Shown in pieces: positions 45,617-53,455 of a stretch of DNA of 64,000 nucleotides (positions within the stretch are counted from its first letter, which is position 1; each line of letters opens with the position of its first letter). The notes beneath the pieces were generated by a model. The model did not search any database. It was not told the origin of the DNA and saw only the letters and a list, made by a program, of their open reading frames with translations. The stretch covers positions 62,001 to 126,000 of the forward strand of contig NZ_CP047602.1 of the NCBI RefSeq assembly GCF_009905255.1, written 5' to 3'. The DNA comes from Thermoanaerobacterium aotearoense. Lineage in GTDB: Bacteria > Bacillota > Thermoanaerobacteria > Thermoanaerobacterales > Thermoanaerobacteraceae. The position numbers and the translations under genes were made by a program.

Positions 45617-46741
45617 ATGATGCAAAACGGCGACAATAGAAACGTAAAAAGGCCGTCGTATCTTACGACTGTCATAGTAATAGCTGTAATTACTTCACTT
45701 ATTTTTACATACATTGCACCGAAATTTCTTTGGGGGAAGGTGATACCTTTACCATACACAAACACTGCTCCGCTTAAAAAAGAAGTTATAATACCTAAAG
45801 CAGAGCCTTCTACAATTGCAGAAGCTGTGGCGAAAAAAGACACGCAAGCTGTTGTGGGGATATCGTCTATCGAGTATGAAAGGCAGTATTACATATTGGA
45901 AAAACAGGTAGAAGGCGTAGGATCCGGATTTATTGTGGACAAAAACGGGTACATTATTACAAATAACCATGTGGCAAGTCCTGAGTCAAAGAAACTTACC
46001 ATCTATTTAAGCGATGGAAGTACGCTGCCTGGTAAAGTTTTGTGGTCTGACTCTACATTGGATCTTTCGGTTGTCAAGATAAACGCTAAAAATCTTCCAA
46101 CTATACCTTTGGGAGACTCAGACAAAGTACAAGTTGGCCAGACAGTGATAGCTATAGGCAATCCTTTGGGACTTCGCTTTGAAAGGATAGTGACATCTGG
46201 CATAATAAGCGCTTTAAACAGAAGCCTGCCATTAGAAGAAAATAACAAACAAAAAATCATGGAAGATTTGATACAGACAGATGCGTCGATAAATCCTGGC
46301 AATAGCGGCGGCCCTTTAGTAGATGCTCAAGGAAACGCAATAGGCATCAATACGGCGAAAGTCACGACAGCAGAAGGATTGGGCTTCGCTATACCAATCA
46401 ATATTGTAAAGCCTATAATAAAAAAAGTGATTGCAACAGGTACATTTAAAGCGCCTTATTTGGGAATAGTGGGATATGACAGAGAGATAGCCAGCTATAT
46501 AAATGCCGATGTGGTTATAGCTGAGGGAATATACGTTGCTGACATAGATCCTGCAGGGCCGGCAAAAAAGGCTGGTATCAAAAAAGGATATATACTTTTA
46601 GAGGTCGATGGAAAACCTGTTGATACAATGGTGCAGCTTAAAACTGTAATATATTCGAGAAATATAGGTGACAAAGTAAGTGTGAAATACAGAACATTGA
46701 CGGGGAATATCGGGATGACTACAATAACGTTAGGAAAATGA
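45617..46741 (+). CDS. htrA: HtrA/DegP-type serine protease
   Basis: 374 residues. A TM helix at about 16-34 anchors an extracytoplasmic trypsin-like domain with His118 (TNNHVAS), Asp149 (STLDLSVVKI) and Ser230 (NPGNSGGPL). One PDZ domain follows (YVADIDPAGPAKKAGIKKG, VDTMVQLKTVIYSR). A quality-control protease for misfolded envelope proteins. GAGGTGAT precedes two adjacent ATG codons. Its place after the wal operon is conserved in Firmicutes. Confidence 0.96.
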   Translation: MMQNGDNRNVKRPSYLTTVIVIAVITSLIFTYIAPKFLWGKVIPLPYTNTAPLKKEVIIPKAEPSTIAEAVAKKDTQAVVGISSIEYERQYYILEKQVEGVGSGFIVDKNGYIITNNHVASPESKKLTIYLSDGSTLPGKVLWSDSTLDLSVVKINAKNLPTIPLGDSDKVQVGQTVIAIGNPLGLRFERIVTSGIISALNRSLPLEENNKQKIMEDLIQTDASINPGNSGGPLVDAQGNAIGINTAKVTTAEGLGFAIPINIVKPIIKKVIATGTFKAPYLGIVGYDREIASYINADVVIAEGIYVADIDPAGPAKKAGIKKGYILLEVDGKPVDTMVQLKTVIYSRNIGDKVSVKYRTLTGNIGMTTITLGK

Positions 46742-46753
46742 GGAGAAATTACT

Positions 46754-46921
46754 ATGTACGTTGTTTGTGAAAAACATTTGGAGGATGCCATTGAAGAGTT
46801 TGTAGATGTATATGAGCAACCGCCAGATATATACATGCTTGACGATGTATCATTTACTGACTGGTTGGCACCTCATAAGTGCGATTTTTGCGATGACATT
46901 CCTAAGTACCTTGTCGTATAG
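46754..46921 (+). CDS. CxxH/CxxC small protein
   Basis: 55 residues: MYVVCEKHLEDAIEEFVDVY then a C-terminal HKCDFCDDIPKYLVV. The CxxH and CxxC pairs likely bind a metal. This short family typically sits between htrA and rlmH, as here. AGGAG lies 9 bases before the ATG. Function unknown. Confidence 0.85.
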   Translation: MYVVCEKHLEDAIEEFVDVYEQPPDIYMLDDVSFTDWLAPHKCDFCDDIPKYLVV

Positions 46922-46934
46922 TGGAGGGAGAATT

Positions 46935-47414
46935 TTGAATATAGACGTAATTGCAGTTGGAAAGATAAAAGAAAAATTTATATTAGATGGCATACGAGAA
47001 TACGTCAAAAGATTGAAGCCATACTGCAATATAAACATAATTGAAGTAAACGATGAAAAAGCTCCTGAAGGTTTAAGCGAAAAAGAGAAAGAAGCCATTA
47101 TATTGAAAGAAGGCTCTAAGATCATCGATAAGATTAGAAAAGGAAGCTTTATAATTTCCCTTTGCATAGAGGGTAGACAAATGGATTCGGTGGAATTTGC
47201 CCGCTATATAGAAGATGTCATGACAGCGGGCAATTCTAATATTACATTTGTAATAGGAGGATCCTTAGGTTTACACGACGATATAAAATCCATGTCGGAC
47301 TTGAAGCTGTCATTTTCAAAGATGACATTTCCACATATGCTTATGCGGCTTATATTAGTAGAGCAAATCTACAGGGCATTTAAGATAATGAAGGGTGAAG
47401 CATATCACAAGTGA
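46935..47414 (+). CDS. rlmH: 23S rRNA pseudouridine-1915 N3-methyltransferase
   Basis: 159 residues from TTG 46935 (NIDVIAVGKIKEKF), with GGAGGGAG before it; full family length. A SPOUT fold with the knot motif FVIGGSLGLHDDIKS and the C-terminal FSKMTFPHMLMRLILVEQIY plus the terminal AYHK. Methylates pseudouridine 1915 in helix 69 of 23S rRNA using SAM. Confidence 0.96.
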   Translation: MNIDVIAVGKIKEKFILDGIREYVKRLKPYCNINIIEVNDEKAPEGLSEKEKEAIILKEGSKIIDKIRKGSFIISLCIEGRQMDSVEFARYIEDVMTAGNSNITFVIGGSLGLHDDIKSMSDLKLSFSKMTFPHMLMRLILVEQIYRAFKIMKGEAYHK

Positions 47415-47420
47415 TGTTTT

Positions 47421-48035
47421 TTACATTTCTAAACATACAACAATGTTTTTTTGCTTTTTGGCTATGTACAGTGCCTTATCAGCTATTATAATAATGTCTA
47501 TAGCACTTACTCTATAATGTGTGACTGCCACACCTACAGAAACTGTAACAGTAACATTTGTTTTAAAATAATGTTTTTCTACTGCGTTTTTAATTCTCAT
47601 TGCTGCAACTTTTGCTTCATTGAAATTTGTATTAGGCATAATTATAGCAAACTCTTCTCCTCCATAACGATAAGCAGTATCACTTCTTCTTATATTTACT
47701 TTTAGAATATCTGCTAATTCTGCAAGTACAGTGTCACCCGTTACATGTCCATATGTATCATTAATTAATTTAAAATTATCGACATCACAAATCAAAAGAG
47801 CCAAATTAGTCCCGCCTTTTAAGCGTTTTAATTCATCCGATAAAGTATAGTCGAAATATTTTCTGTTGTATAAGCTGGTTAACTTGTCTATTCTTGCATT
47901 GCTTTTAAGTACATATGTATAAATACATATTATGATACAGATAAAGAATTGTATTAGTATAAAAACAATACTATAGTAGGTAATCAGAGTAATTAAAAAT
48001 AATAAAAGAATGATACAAAAATCTATAATTTTCAA
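47421..48035 (-). CDS. Membrane diguanylate cyclase (GGDEF)
   Basis: 204 residues. Two N-terminal TM helices (FCIILLLFLITLITYY and FILIQFFICIIICIYTY), then a GGDEF domain from DKLTSLYNRKYF, with ICDVDNFKLINDTYGH, and active-site YRYGGEEFAII. No inhibitory I-site RxxD is obvious four residues before GGEEF. Predicted to make cyclic-di-GMP. No sensor domain beyond the helices. Convergent with rlmH. Confidence 0.92.
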   Translation of the reverse strand: MKIIDFCIILLLFLITLITYYSIVFILIQFFICIIICIYTYVLKSNARIDKLTSLYNRKYFDYTLSDELKRLKGGTNLALLICDVDNFKLINDTYGHVTGDTVLAELADILKVNIRRSDTAYRYGGEEFAIIMPNTNFNEAKVAAMRIKNAVEKHYFKTNVTVTVSVGVAVTHYRVSAIDIIIIADKALYIAKKQKNIVVCLEM

Positions 48036-48195
48036 TTATATCACCTTTCCCTTACACACTTTTATACAAAATTATAAGGCAATTCTAGAAAAAAGTAAAC
48101 TATTAAGCAATAAAAATATGTGCGTTTTAGTTTATTTATAAAACCAGTAATACAGAATAATATATATATATGTATTAAATTTTTGTGGAAGTTGA

Positions 48196-48552
48196 GTGAA
48201 TGAAAAGGTGAATGGTGATTTTGATTTAAAAGAATTAGGAATGCGTATAAGAGCGGAAAGAGAAAGGATGGGCTTGACAAGGGAGCAGTTTGCAGAAGCA
48301 GTAGGTGTTTCTGCTATGTATATTGGGCATATAGAGCGTGCTCAAAGAGTAATGAGTTTAAAGACATTTGTGCGTATTGCAAAAAGCCTCCATGTAAGTA
48401 CAGATTATCTCTTATTTGGGATAAGAGAAGTAGAAAATAAAAATGATGGAGAAAAAGAGGATGCACTAATAGAATTGCTTAATAAATGCACAGATAGGGA
48501 ACGTAAAATTGCAGAAGAAATATTAAAACTTTTGGTTACATATATAAAATAG
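48196..48552 (+). CDS. XRE-family transcriptional regulator
   Basis: 118 residues. GTG at 48196, weak GGAAG upstream. The HTH_3 domain (LGMRIRAERERMGLTREQFA, VSAMYIGHIERAQRVMSLKT) is followed by an acidic linker and a C-terminal helix (CTDRERKIAEEILKLLVTYI). Resembles SinR/SlrR-like or phage-type repressors. It may control its own gene or the neighbouring GGDEF gene. Target unknown. Confidence 0.9.
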   Translation: MNEKVNGDFDLKELGMRIRAERERMGLTREQFAEAVGVSAMYIGHIERAQRVMSLKTFVRIAKSLHVSTDYLLFGIREVENKNDGEKEDALIELLNKCTDRERKIAEEILKLLVTYIK

Positions 48553-48554
48553 TT

Positions 48555-48589
48555 AAGATGCAGTTACTACATTGGCATCTTATTTTTTG
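48555..48589 (+). terminator. Rho-independent terminator
   Basis: AAGATGC and GCATCTT arms, 13-base loop, then TATTTTTT. Confidence 0.8.
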
Positions 48590-48721
48590 CTATCTTTTAA
48601 AGGATTTGAACATATAATAATGTTATAAAACCCTCAAATATAAATGATTTTATAAATATTTTTGTGCAATTAACATAATAGCATAATGTGTATTACAATA
48701 CACATATGGAGGTGTATCATT

Positions 48722-48850
48722 ATGCGGACAAATATCGTCATAGATGATGAACTTATTAAAGAGGCCTTAAAGATAACAGGGATAAAGACAAAGAAAGAAA
48801 TTGTTAATATTGTACTTTTGTCCAAATGCTGCCTTTACCTCTGCCATGAC
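48722..48850 (+). pseudogene. VapB-type antitoxin 5' fragment
   Basis: ATG at 48722 follows GGAGGTG. MRTNIVIDDELIKEALKITG and IKTKKEIVN is the start of the DUF2191/VapB antitoxin family (normally about 65 residues). After 27-30 codons the frame runs into the 3' end of the convergent nuclease gene (LLSKCCLYLCHD). The usual C-terminus and the vapC toxin are absent. Confidence 0.7.
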
Positions 48851-49874
48851 TAATTATCAAACTTTCTTTTTTAAGGTCATTTAGCACCTTTCTGATTGTA
48901 GAGTCTGGGGTATTAGCAAATCTATTTCTTAAATCGCTTATTGTAAAATCTCCGTTGATATTTTCAAGAATTTCTTTTCTAATCTCAAAGTAAATTCCTC
49001 CTGTAAAATCATTCTTCGTTTGATAATCTGATATTCCTTCTGCGACTCTATCAGGTATATATTCGCTTTCGTGCGATATAATGGCTTGAAAAAACCTTAA
49101 TGTCCATTCATTAGCCAATTTTCTATTGCCGGCGAATATGATTTGAAATTTTGGATGAAATGCAAAAATCTCAGCTATCACCTTTGCCATATACGATGGC
49201 GTATAAATGCTTAATTTGTCAGGGTTTAAGTAATCTGAATAGTTGGCTTCAATGACAAGTGCCGAATGCTTATATTTTTCCAATTCACCCAGCTTCTGAT
49301 GTAAAATTGGCAAATTGGCGATGTCGGCTCTAAAGTTTTCAAAACTTTTTCTTTCTACGACAGCCGCTATTTCATTATTGTAAAACAATGCGTAATCACC
49401 TGCTGGCAACTGTACTTTTTCAACAATGCAATTGGTAAATTTCCAGGGGTATTTTTCGTTTGCATCAATCAATATGTGAAGGTTGTTGTTTCCTTTTGCA
49501 GTCAATTTAACACGAGGCTTGTGCTCCTTCAAGCCCTGCTGTGTCCTCCAAAATATCTGTTCGTATTCTCCTTCCTTATTTTTGTATTTCTTTTTAAGAA
49601 AGAGAAATTCACACCTTTTATTTACACCGCGGTCTAAGACCACAGATAACCGCTTGCCATATCGATCAATTGATATAATTGGTACTTTCTCAATGACTTC
49701 ATAATCATTGGATTGTTCATTGGTATCTTTAAGGCAAAATATCTGACTTCCTGCACCAGGCCATTTATTCTGCACAAACAATGATAAAATCACTGTATCG
49801 CCTTTTTTGATGCTAAGCCTGTATGGAAATTTATCATTTTTTGTTGATTCAAGTACCCATAAAAGATCGCTCAT
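48804..49874 (-). CDS. ERCC4-type nuclease with N-terminal domain and C-terminal winged helix
   Basis: 356 residues. The N-terminal 120 residues form a predicted beta-rich domain of unknown family. An ERCC4 nuclease core lies at about 132-270 with ILIDANEKYPW, GDY at 159-161 and ERK at 174-176 (GDY..VERKSFENF, the metal-dependent XPF motif). A C-terminal wHTH follows (FTISDLRNRFANTPDSTIRK). No helix-hairpin-helix domain, unlike XPF/Mus81. Likely cuts branched DNA; repair or defence cannot be decided. GAAAGGGTCATT precedes the ATG. Confidence 0.85.
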   Translation of the reverse strand: MSDLLWVLESTKNDKFPYRLSIKKGDTVILSLFVQNKWPGAGSQIFCLKDTNEQSNDYEVIEKVPIISIDRYGKRLSVVLDRGVNKRCEFLFLKKKYKNKEGEYEQIFWRTQQGLKEHKPRVKLTAKGNNNLHILIDANEKYPWKFTNCIVEKVQLPAGDYALFYNNEIAAVVERKSFENFRADIANLPILHQKLGELEKYKHSALVIEANYSDYLNPDKLSIYTPSYMAKVIAEIFAFHPKFQIIFAGNRKLANEWTLRFFQAIISHESEYIPDRVAEGISDYQTKNDFTGGIYFEIRKEILENINGDFTISDLRNRFANTPDSTIRKVLNDLKKESLIISHGRGKGSIWTKVQY

Positions 49875-49964
49875 AATGACCCTTTCCTAAATATGATTTT
49901 ATTACACATTTATTTTATTATAATGAGAAGGTTATTGCAATTTTTTTCATACAATAAATACCGT

Positions 49965-50034
49965 TTTAGTACTTTCGTACTAAAAAAATTAGTACTTTTG
50001 GTCAGTTGACATATTTGTGAATTGAATATATTAT
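49965..50034 (+). promoter_or_regulatory. 47-bp palindromic box plus promoter, copy 1
   Basis: 49965-50011 is identical to 51728-51774. It contains TTAGTAC-TTTC-GTACTAA, a third TTAGTAC, and ends with the -35 TTGACA (50006-50011). After 17 bp comes TATTAT (50029-50034). Drives the VanZ-like gene. Confidence 0.75.
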
Positions 50035-50143
50035 GAGGTCAAGAGAATTACCGGTAAGTTCTCAGAGGAAAAATATGATTAATGAGCTTTAAGATACATA
50101 GAAATACTAAATTATTCAAGTTGTATTCGGGAGATGAATTATT

Positions 50144-50710
50144 TTGGGAATGAATTTTCCGATAGGATTAAAAGCTATTTTGTTTATTTTCTTCATTCCT
50201 CTAATTATAAAACAATTTAAGTCGACAAAGAACATTGTTATAGCCATATTTATTGCAGGGGTTATTATATATGCAATTGAACTAATAAGTATAGTGTTTT
50301 TTCCGATCACATTTTATCCACCTATGCCTAATTATACTCCAGATGTAAATATTGTTCCTATGAAAGATATAATAATTCTTATGAGATCACAACCAATTAG
50401 TATAGCTATAAAAAATGTGGTTGGGAATATTATACTTTTCATACCGCTTGGCTTTTTTGTACCGATAATATATAGAAATATGAACAAATTTAATTATACG
50501 TTATTGTTGGGTTCGTGTGTTTCAGTATTTATAGAAATTGCTCAATTTACTATTGATTATTTGACAAAGTATCCCAATCATACATCTGATGTCAATGATG
50601 TCATATTGAATATTATTGGATTAATATTGGGGTTTATGATTCAAAGAGGAATTAGAAAAGTATCTTTTATGGCGGACTATATAAATAATGGGGCAAATAA
50701 AATTGAATAA
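50144..50710 (+). CDS. VanZ-like membrane protein
   Basis: 188 residues, TTG start ten bases after CGGGAG (ATG 50150 is possible). Four or five TM helices, with the VanZ-type VNIVPMKDI, NVVGNIILFIPLGFFVPI, EIAQFTIDYL and TSDVNDVILNIIGLILGF. VanZ of Enterococcus gives teicoplanin resistance by an unknown mechanism; most homologues have unknown roles. Here it has its own promoter with the shared 47-bp box, so it is probably co-regulated with the secreted proteins downstream. Confidence 0.9.
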   Translation: MGMNFPIGLKAILFIFFIPLIIKQFKSTKNIVIAIFIAGVIIYAIELISIVFFPITFYPPMPNYTPDVNIVPMKDIIILMRSQPISIAIKNVVGNIILFIPLGFFVPIIYRNMNKFNYTLLLGSCVSVFIEIAQFTIDYLTKYPNHTSDVNDVILNIIGLILGFMIQRGIRKVSFMADYINNGANKIE

Positions 50711-50742
50711 TCAGATATGGTTTGCAATTAATGATCATTTCC

Positions 50743-50775
50743 AAAGGGCAGATATTAATCTGTCCCTTGTTTATT
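50743..50775 (+). terminator. Rho-independent terminator
   Basis: AAAGGGCAGA and TCTGTCCCTT arms with one bulge, then GTTTATTATT. The following 180 bp to the next gene are AT-rich with no other feature. Confidence 0.65.
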
Positions 50776-50960
50776 ATTGATAAAAATTAAAAAATTTATT
50801 AAAAACATTAAGAATTTATTAAGAAATGTTAAGTTTTGGTTACATTAAAAGGAATTTAAAAATTTTTATAGAAATATGATTATAGAAAAATACAAAAATA
50901 AATTTGCCACATTTTAGAAGTCGTTAATATTTTAACTTTATTGTAATAAGGGAGATCGAG

Positions 50961-51722
50961 ATGAAATATGAAGTCATAAAATATGATACTCATAAACATT
51001 TGTTTGATGAAGCATGGAGAAGGTGTATTAAAAGAGGACTTAATCAAGATGCAGAGCCATTTATGCTTGTATCAGATCTTTACGTTTCCGATGAGAGGAA
51101 GTTGCTAATTAAAGCCTTTAGAAAAAGCGTTTATGAAATATCTAAGATTGATGGACAATTTAAAAGTCATATATGTCTATTGACAGATGAAAATGGCATC
51201 ATAATAGATTTGATTATGAATAACAAAAGTAGTCTTCCTCGTTTAAATATAGGTGTTCAGTTGAAAGAAGAATTTGCAGGAATAAATGCAGTATCGATCG
51301 CTTTAAATGAAAGAGAAGCTGCATTTGTCAAAAAGAATGAACATTATCTTAAGTGCCTCAGGAAGATAGACTGCATAGCTGTACCTGTCTTTGACAATAA
51401 AGGGCAATTGACAGGTGCAATTGATATTTCATGTATGAATGGACTTACTGATGAATGTGCGATTACGGCGTTTTTGATGGCAAAATATACAGAATACAAT
51501 TTTATATTGCTTAAAAGAGAAATGATAAAAGAAAAATTGGAAGAAGTAGAGCTAAAGATTTTGAAACTGACAGCGGAAGGAAAGACGGACGAAGAGATTG
51601 CAAAAATGATTAATAGATCAATAAGCAATGTAAAATACCATAAAAACAAGATTTTTGAAATATTAAACGTGAAAAATGTAAAGGACTGTATATATAAAGC
51701 GGCAAAGATGGATCTGATATAA
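50961..51722 (+). CDS. GAF-like sensor with LuxR-type DNA-binding domain
   Basis: 253 residues, ATG after GGGAGATCGAG. The N-terminus (DEAWRRCIKRGLNQDAEPFM) resembles the start of AcoR-type activators, followed by a GAF-like domain (EFAGINAVSIALNEREAAFV, CIAVPVFDNKGQLTGAIDIS). A LuxR/GerE helix-turn-helix ends the protein (LKLTAEGKTDEEIAKMINRS, SNVKYHKNKIFEILNV). No phosphoacceptor domain. It lies between the two 47-bp boxes and is the obvious candidate to bind them, sensing a small molecule through GAF. That link is inference. Confidence 0.88.
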   Translation: MKYEVIKYDTHKHLFDEAWRRCIKRGLNQDAEPFMLVSDLYVSDERKLLIKAFRKSVYEISKIDGQFKSHICLLTDENGIIIDLIMNNKSSLPRLNIGVQLKEEFAGINAVSIALNEREAAFVKKNEHYLKCLRKIDCIAVPVFDNKGQLTGAIDISCMNGLTDECAITAFLMAKYTEYNFILLKREMIKEKLEEVELKILKLTAEGKTDEEIAKMINRSISNVKYHKNKIFEILNVKNVKDCIYKAAKMDLI

Positions 51723-51727
51723 TATAC

Positions 51728-51797
51728 TTTAGTACTTTCGTACTAAAAAAATTAGTACTTTTGGTCAGTTGACACAATTTTGGAAGAAACATATAAT
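51728..51797 (+). promoter_or_regulatory. 47-bp palindromic box plus promoter, copy 2
   Basis: 51728-51774 repeats 49965-50011 exactly, again ending in TTGACA (51769-51774). After 17 bp comes a perfect TATAAT (51792-51797). Begins 5 bp after the LuxR gene stop and drives the secreted-protein genes. Confidence 0.8.
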
Positions 51798-51930
51798 GAA
51801 ATCAACCATCGACTGGCAATTTTTTCAGAATAACTTAAAGCAGCAAAGTGTCAGAACGAATAAAAAATGGAGGTGATATTTAAAACTTGAATTGTTACTT
51901 TAAATTAAAAATGATGAGAGGATGGTTTAA

Positions 51931-52753
51931 ATGAAAAAATTGGCAGTGTTATTATTAACTCTATGTTTATTTATAACAGCTAGTATTACATCTTTTGCTG
52001 CTATCCAATCTTCTTACAAAAATCCATCAAAAGTAAAACTACAAAACGAATGTATCAGTTGAAGATAACCAAACACAAATTGTTGAAGAATTATCGAAAT
52101 ATGTTTTGCAAGAAAAGGATGGTACACTAATTTTGAATATACCGGATGATTTTGAAAAAAAGATAGATAAAGATATAGAGAAGCAAATAAAATTGAGTAT
52201 GAATAGAGTAAATAATATAATAGAAAAACAAAAAATAAAAATAGATGTTCTTAAATTTAATTTTATTGATGAAAATAATTTATTGATTATTGGCTATTAT
52301 AATGACAAGAATATACTAGCTATGAATTGCGTGAAAGTATGCCTATTGCCTGAACCTACCAGCAACGTTAAAGACGATGATATCAAATTGGATTCACTTA
52401 ATAATAGTGAAATTGTTCCGAGTGATATTACTCCGGTTGTAGCGTATGTAGACGCTTATGTCACTTTAACAAGTTCTGGTATTTTATATTATAATGGTGA
52501 TGTTACAGCAGATTACCCCATTAATGCTCAATTAACTATGAGTCTGTTATGGGCGCTTGGTAGTAGTTGGCAACAAGTAGCCACTCAAAAACCGTATTAT
52601 GGAACGGGAACTGCGATATATACACCTCTATATTTATATTTAGATAAAACAATAGGCTCGTATATGAGTAGAAATTATTATGTTCTTTCAGCACCAGGAC
52701 ATGCTGAAGTTATAGGAACTATGTACTCAAGCCAAATACATATTTGGCCATGA
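51931..52753 (+). pseudogene. Secreted protein with one frameshift
   Basis: ATG at 51931 follows GAGAGGATGG. The signal peptide MKKLAVLLLTLCLFITASIT ends near SFAAIQ. The frame stops at 52062; a one-base shift near 52040 joins NVSVEDNQTQIVEELSKYVL and a 215-codon frame to 52753. The C-terminal half (AYVDAYVTLTSSGILYYNGD, APGHAEVIGTMYSSQIHIWP) looks like an extracellular beta domain. Corrected length is about 273. No family recognised. Phase variation, decay or sequencing error are all possible. Confidence 0.7.
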
Positions 52754-52805
52754 AAAATGTAGGCGGTGTGTAGTTGTGATTAAGGGTTGTGGAAGGAAAA
52801 AAGTA

Positions 52806-53108
52806 ATGCTTCAAAAAATAGAAAATGGTATTGAAGCAGAAAATATAGTTATAACTGAAGATGAGCAGCTAATAGAACCATATGAAAAGGATAGATTTGA
52901 AAACTTGTTGAAATTTATCAAAGAAAATTTTGTTGATATAACAAAAGAGTTTACTGAGGAAGAAAAAGAATTATTAAAAATGCATTGGGGTATAGATATG
53001 TCTTTAATGACATTTAGCGAGATTGCTGAGATAAAACATATGGATGAAAGCATTTTAAGGTCTAAATTAAAAGATTTGGAAAAACGCTTTTTCCATAGTA
53101 CAAGATGA
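52806..53108 (+). CDS. Small sigma-region-4-like protein
   Basis: 100 residues from ATG 52806, eight bases after GGAAGGA. The N-terminal part is acidic. The C-terminal part (FTEEEKELLKMHWGIDMSLM, TFSEIAEIKHMDESILRSKL) resembles sigma-70 region 4, the -35-binding helix-turn-helix, without region 2. It might be a regulatory accessory to a sigma factor or to the box-linked promoters. Lies directly after the secreted protein gene, so is probably co-transcribed. Confidence 0.6.
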   Translation: MLQKIENGIEAENIVITEDEQLIEPYEKDRFENLLKFIKENFVDITKEFTEEEKELLKMHWGIDMSLMTFSEIAEIKHMDESILRSKLKDLEKRFFHSTR

Positions 53109-53168
53109 GTATGTTGATCTAAGAGTAAGCGTTGCTCGAAACGGCGATATTGGGAAGAACTGAGGTGA

Positions 53169-53368
53169 ATGGGTTTAGATAAATTCTTTAAATAGTTGTT
53201 ATCTATCATTTTGGTTGTACTGGTTTTAAATCTTTTGTTTTTGTCGTTTGTTTTTATCATCAATTGGAAATCTCCTTAACAAGGCAATTTAGTGGACATA
53301 CAAATGATAGGAATCAGGTAAATTACTCAAATGTATCAGGCTATGAATATTATGTTCTGTGGAATTAG
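53169..53368 (+). pseudogene. Decayed small membrane or secreted ORF
   Basis: GAGGTG precedes ATG 53169: MGLDKFFK, TAG (53193-53195), then a hydrophobic LLSIILVVLVLNLLFLSFVF in the same frame. After a frameshift, ISLTRQFSGHTNDRNQVNYS runs to 53368. Looks like an anchored or exported protein that lost its frame. A free 27-residue hydrophobic peptide from TTG 53196 is an alternative. Confidence 0.4.
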
Positions 53369-53383
53369 GATTAATGAGTGTTT

Positions 53384-53433
53384 AATTCATATAAAGAAGA
53401 AGCTTATTTTGCTTCTTCTTTATATGAATTTTT
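53384..53433 (+). terminator. Long-stem Rho-independent terminator
   Basis: A perfect 20-bp stem: AATTCATATAAAGAAGAAGC (53384-53403) and its complement (53411-53430), 7-base loop TTATTTT, then TTT. It closes the preceding operon just before the lipoprotein gene. Confidence 0.85.
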
Positions 53434-53455
53434 AAGGAAGGAGTTTTTGTTCTTT

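Noticed and set aside
9520-53368. Recurrent in-frame TAG codons (10363, 11892, 20751, 53193) as a hint of amber recoding
   Set aside because: They occur only in genes of mobile or decayed type that usually show other lesions, one gene shows TGA and one TAA instead, and housekeeping genes here end in all three stops. No suppressor tRNA is visible in the window.
53384-53430. Perfect 20-bp inverted repeat as a mobile element end or phase-variation switch
   Set aside because: A 7-base loop and the following T-run make an ordinary strong terminator the simpler reading, and no partner copy exists in the window.
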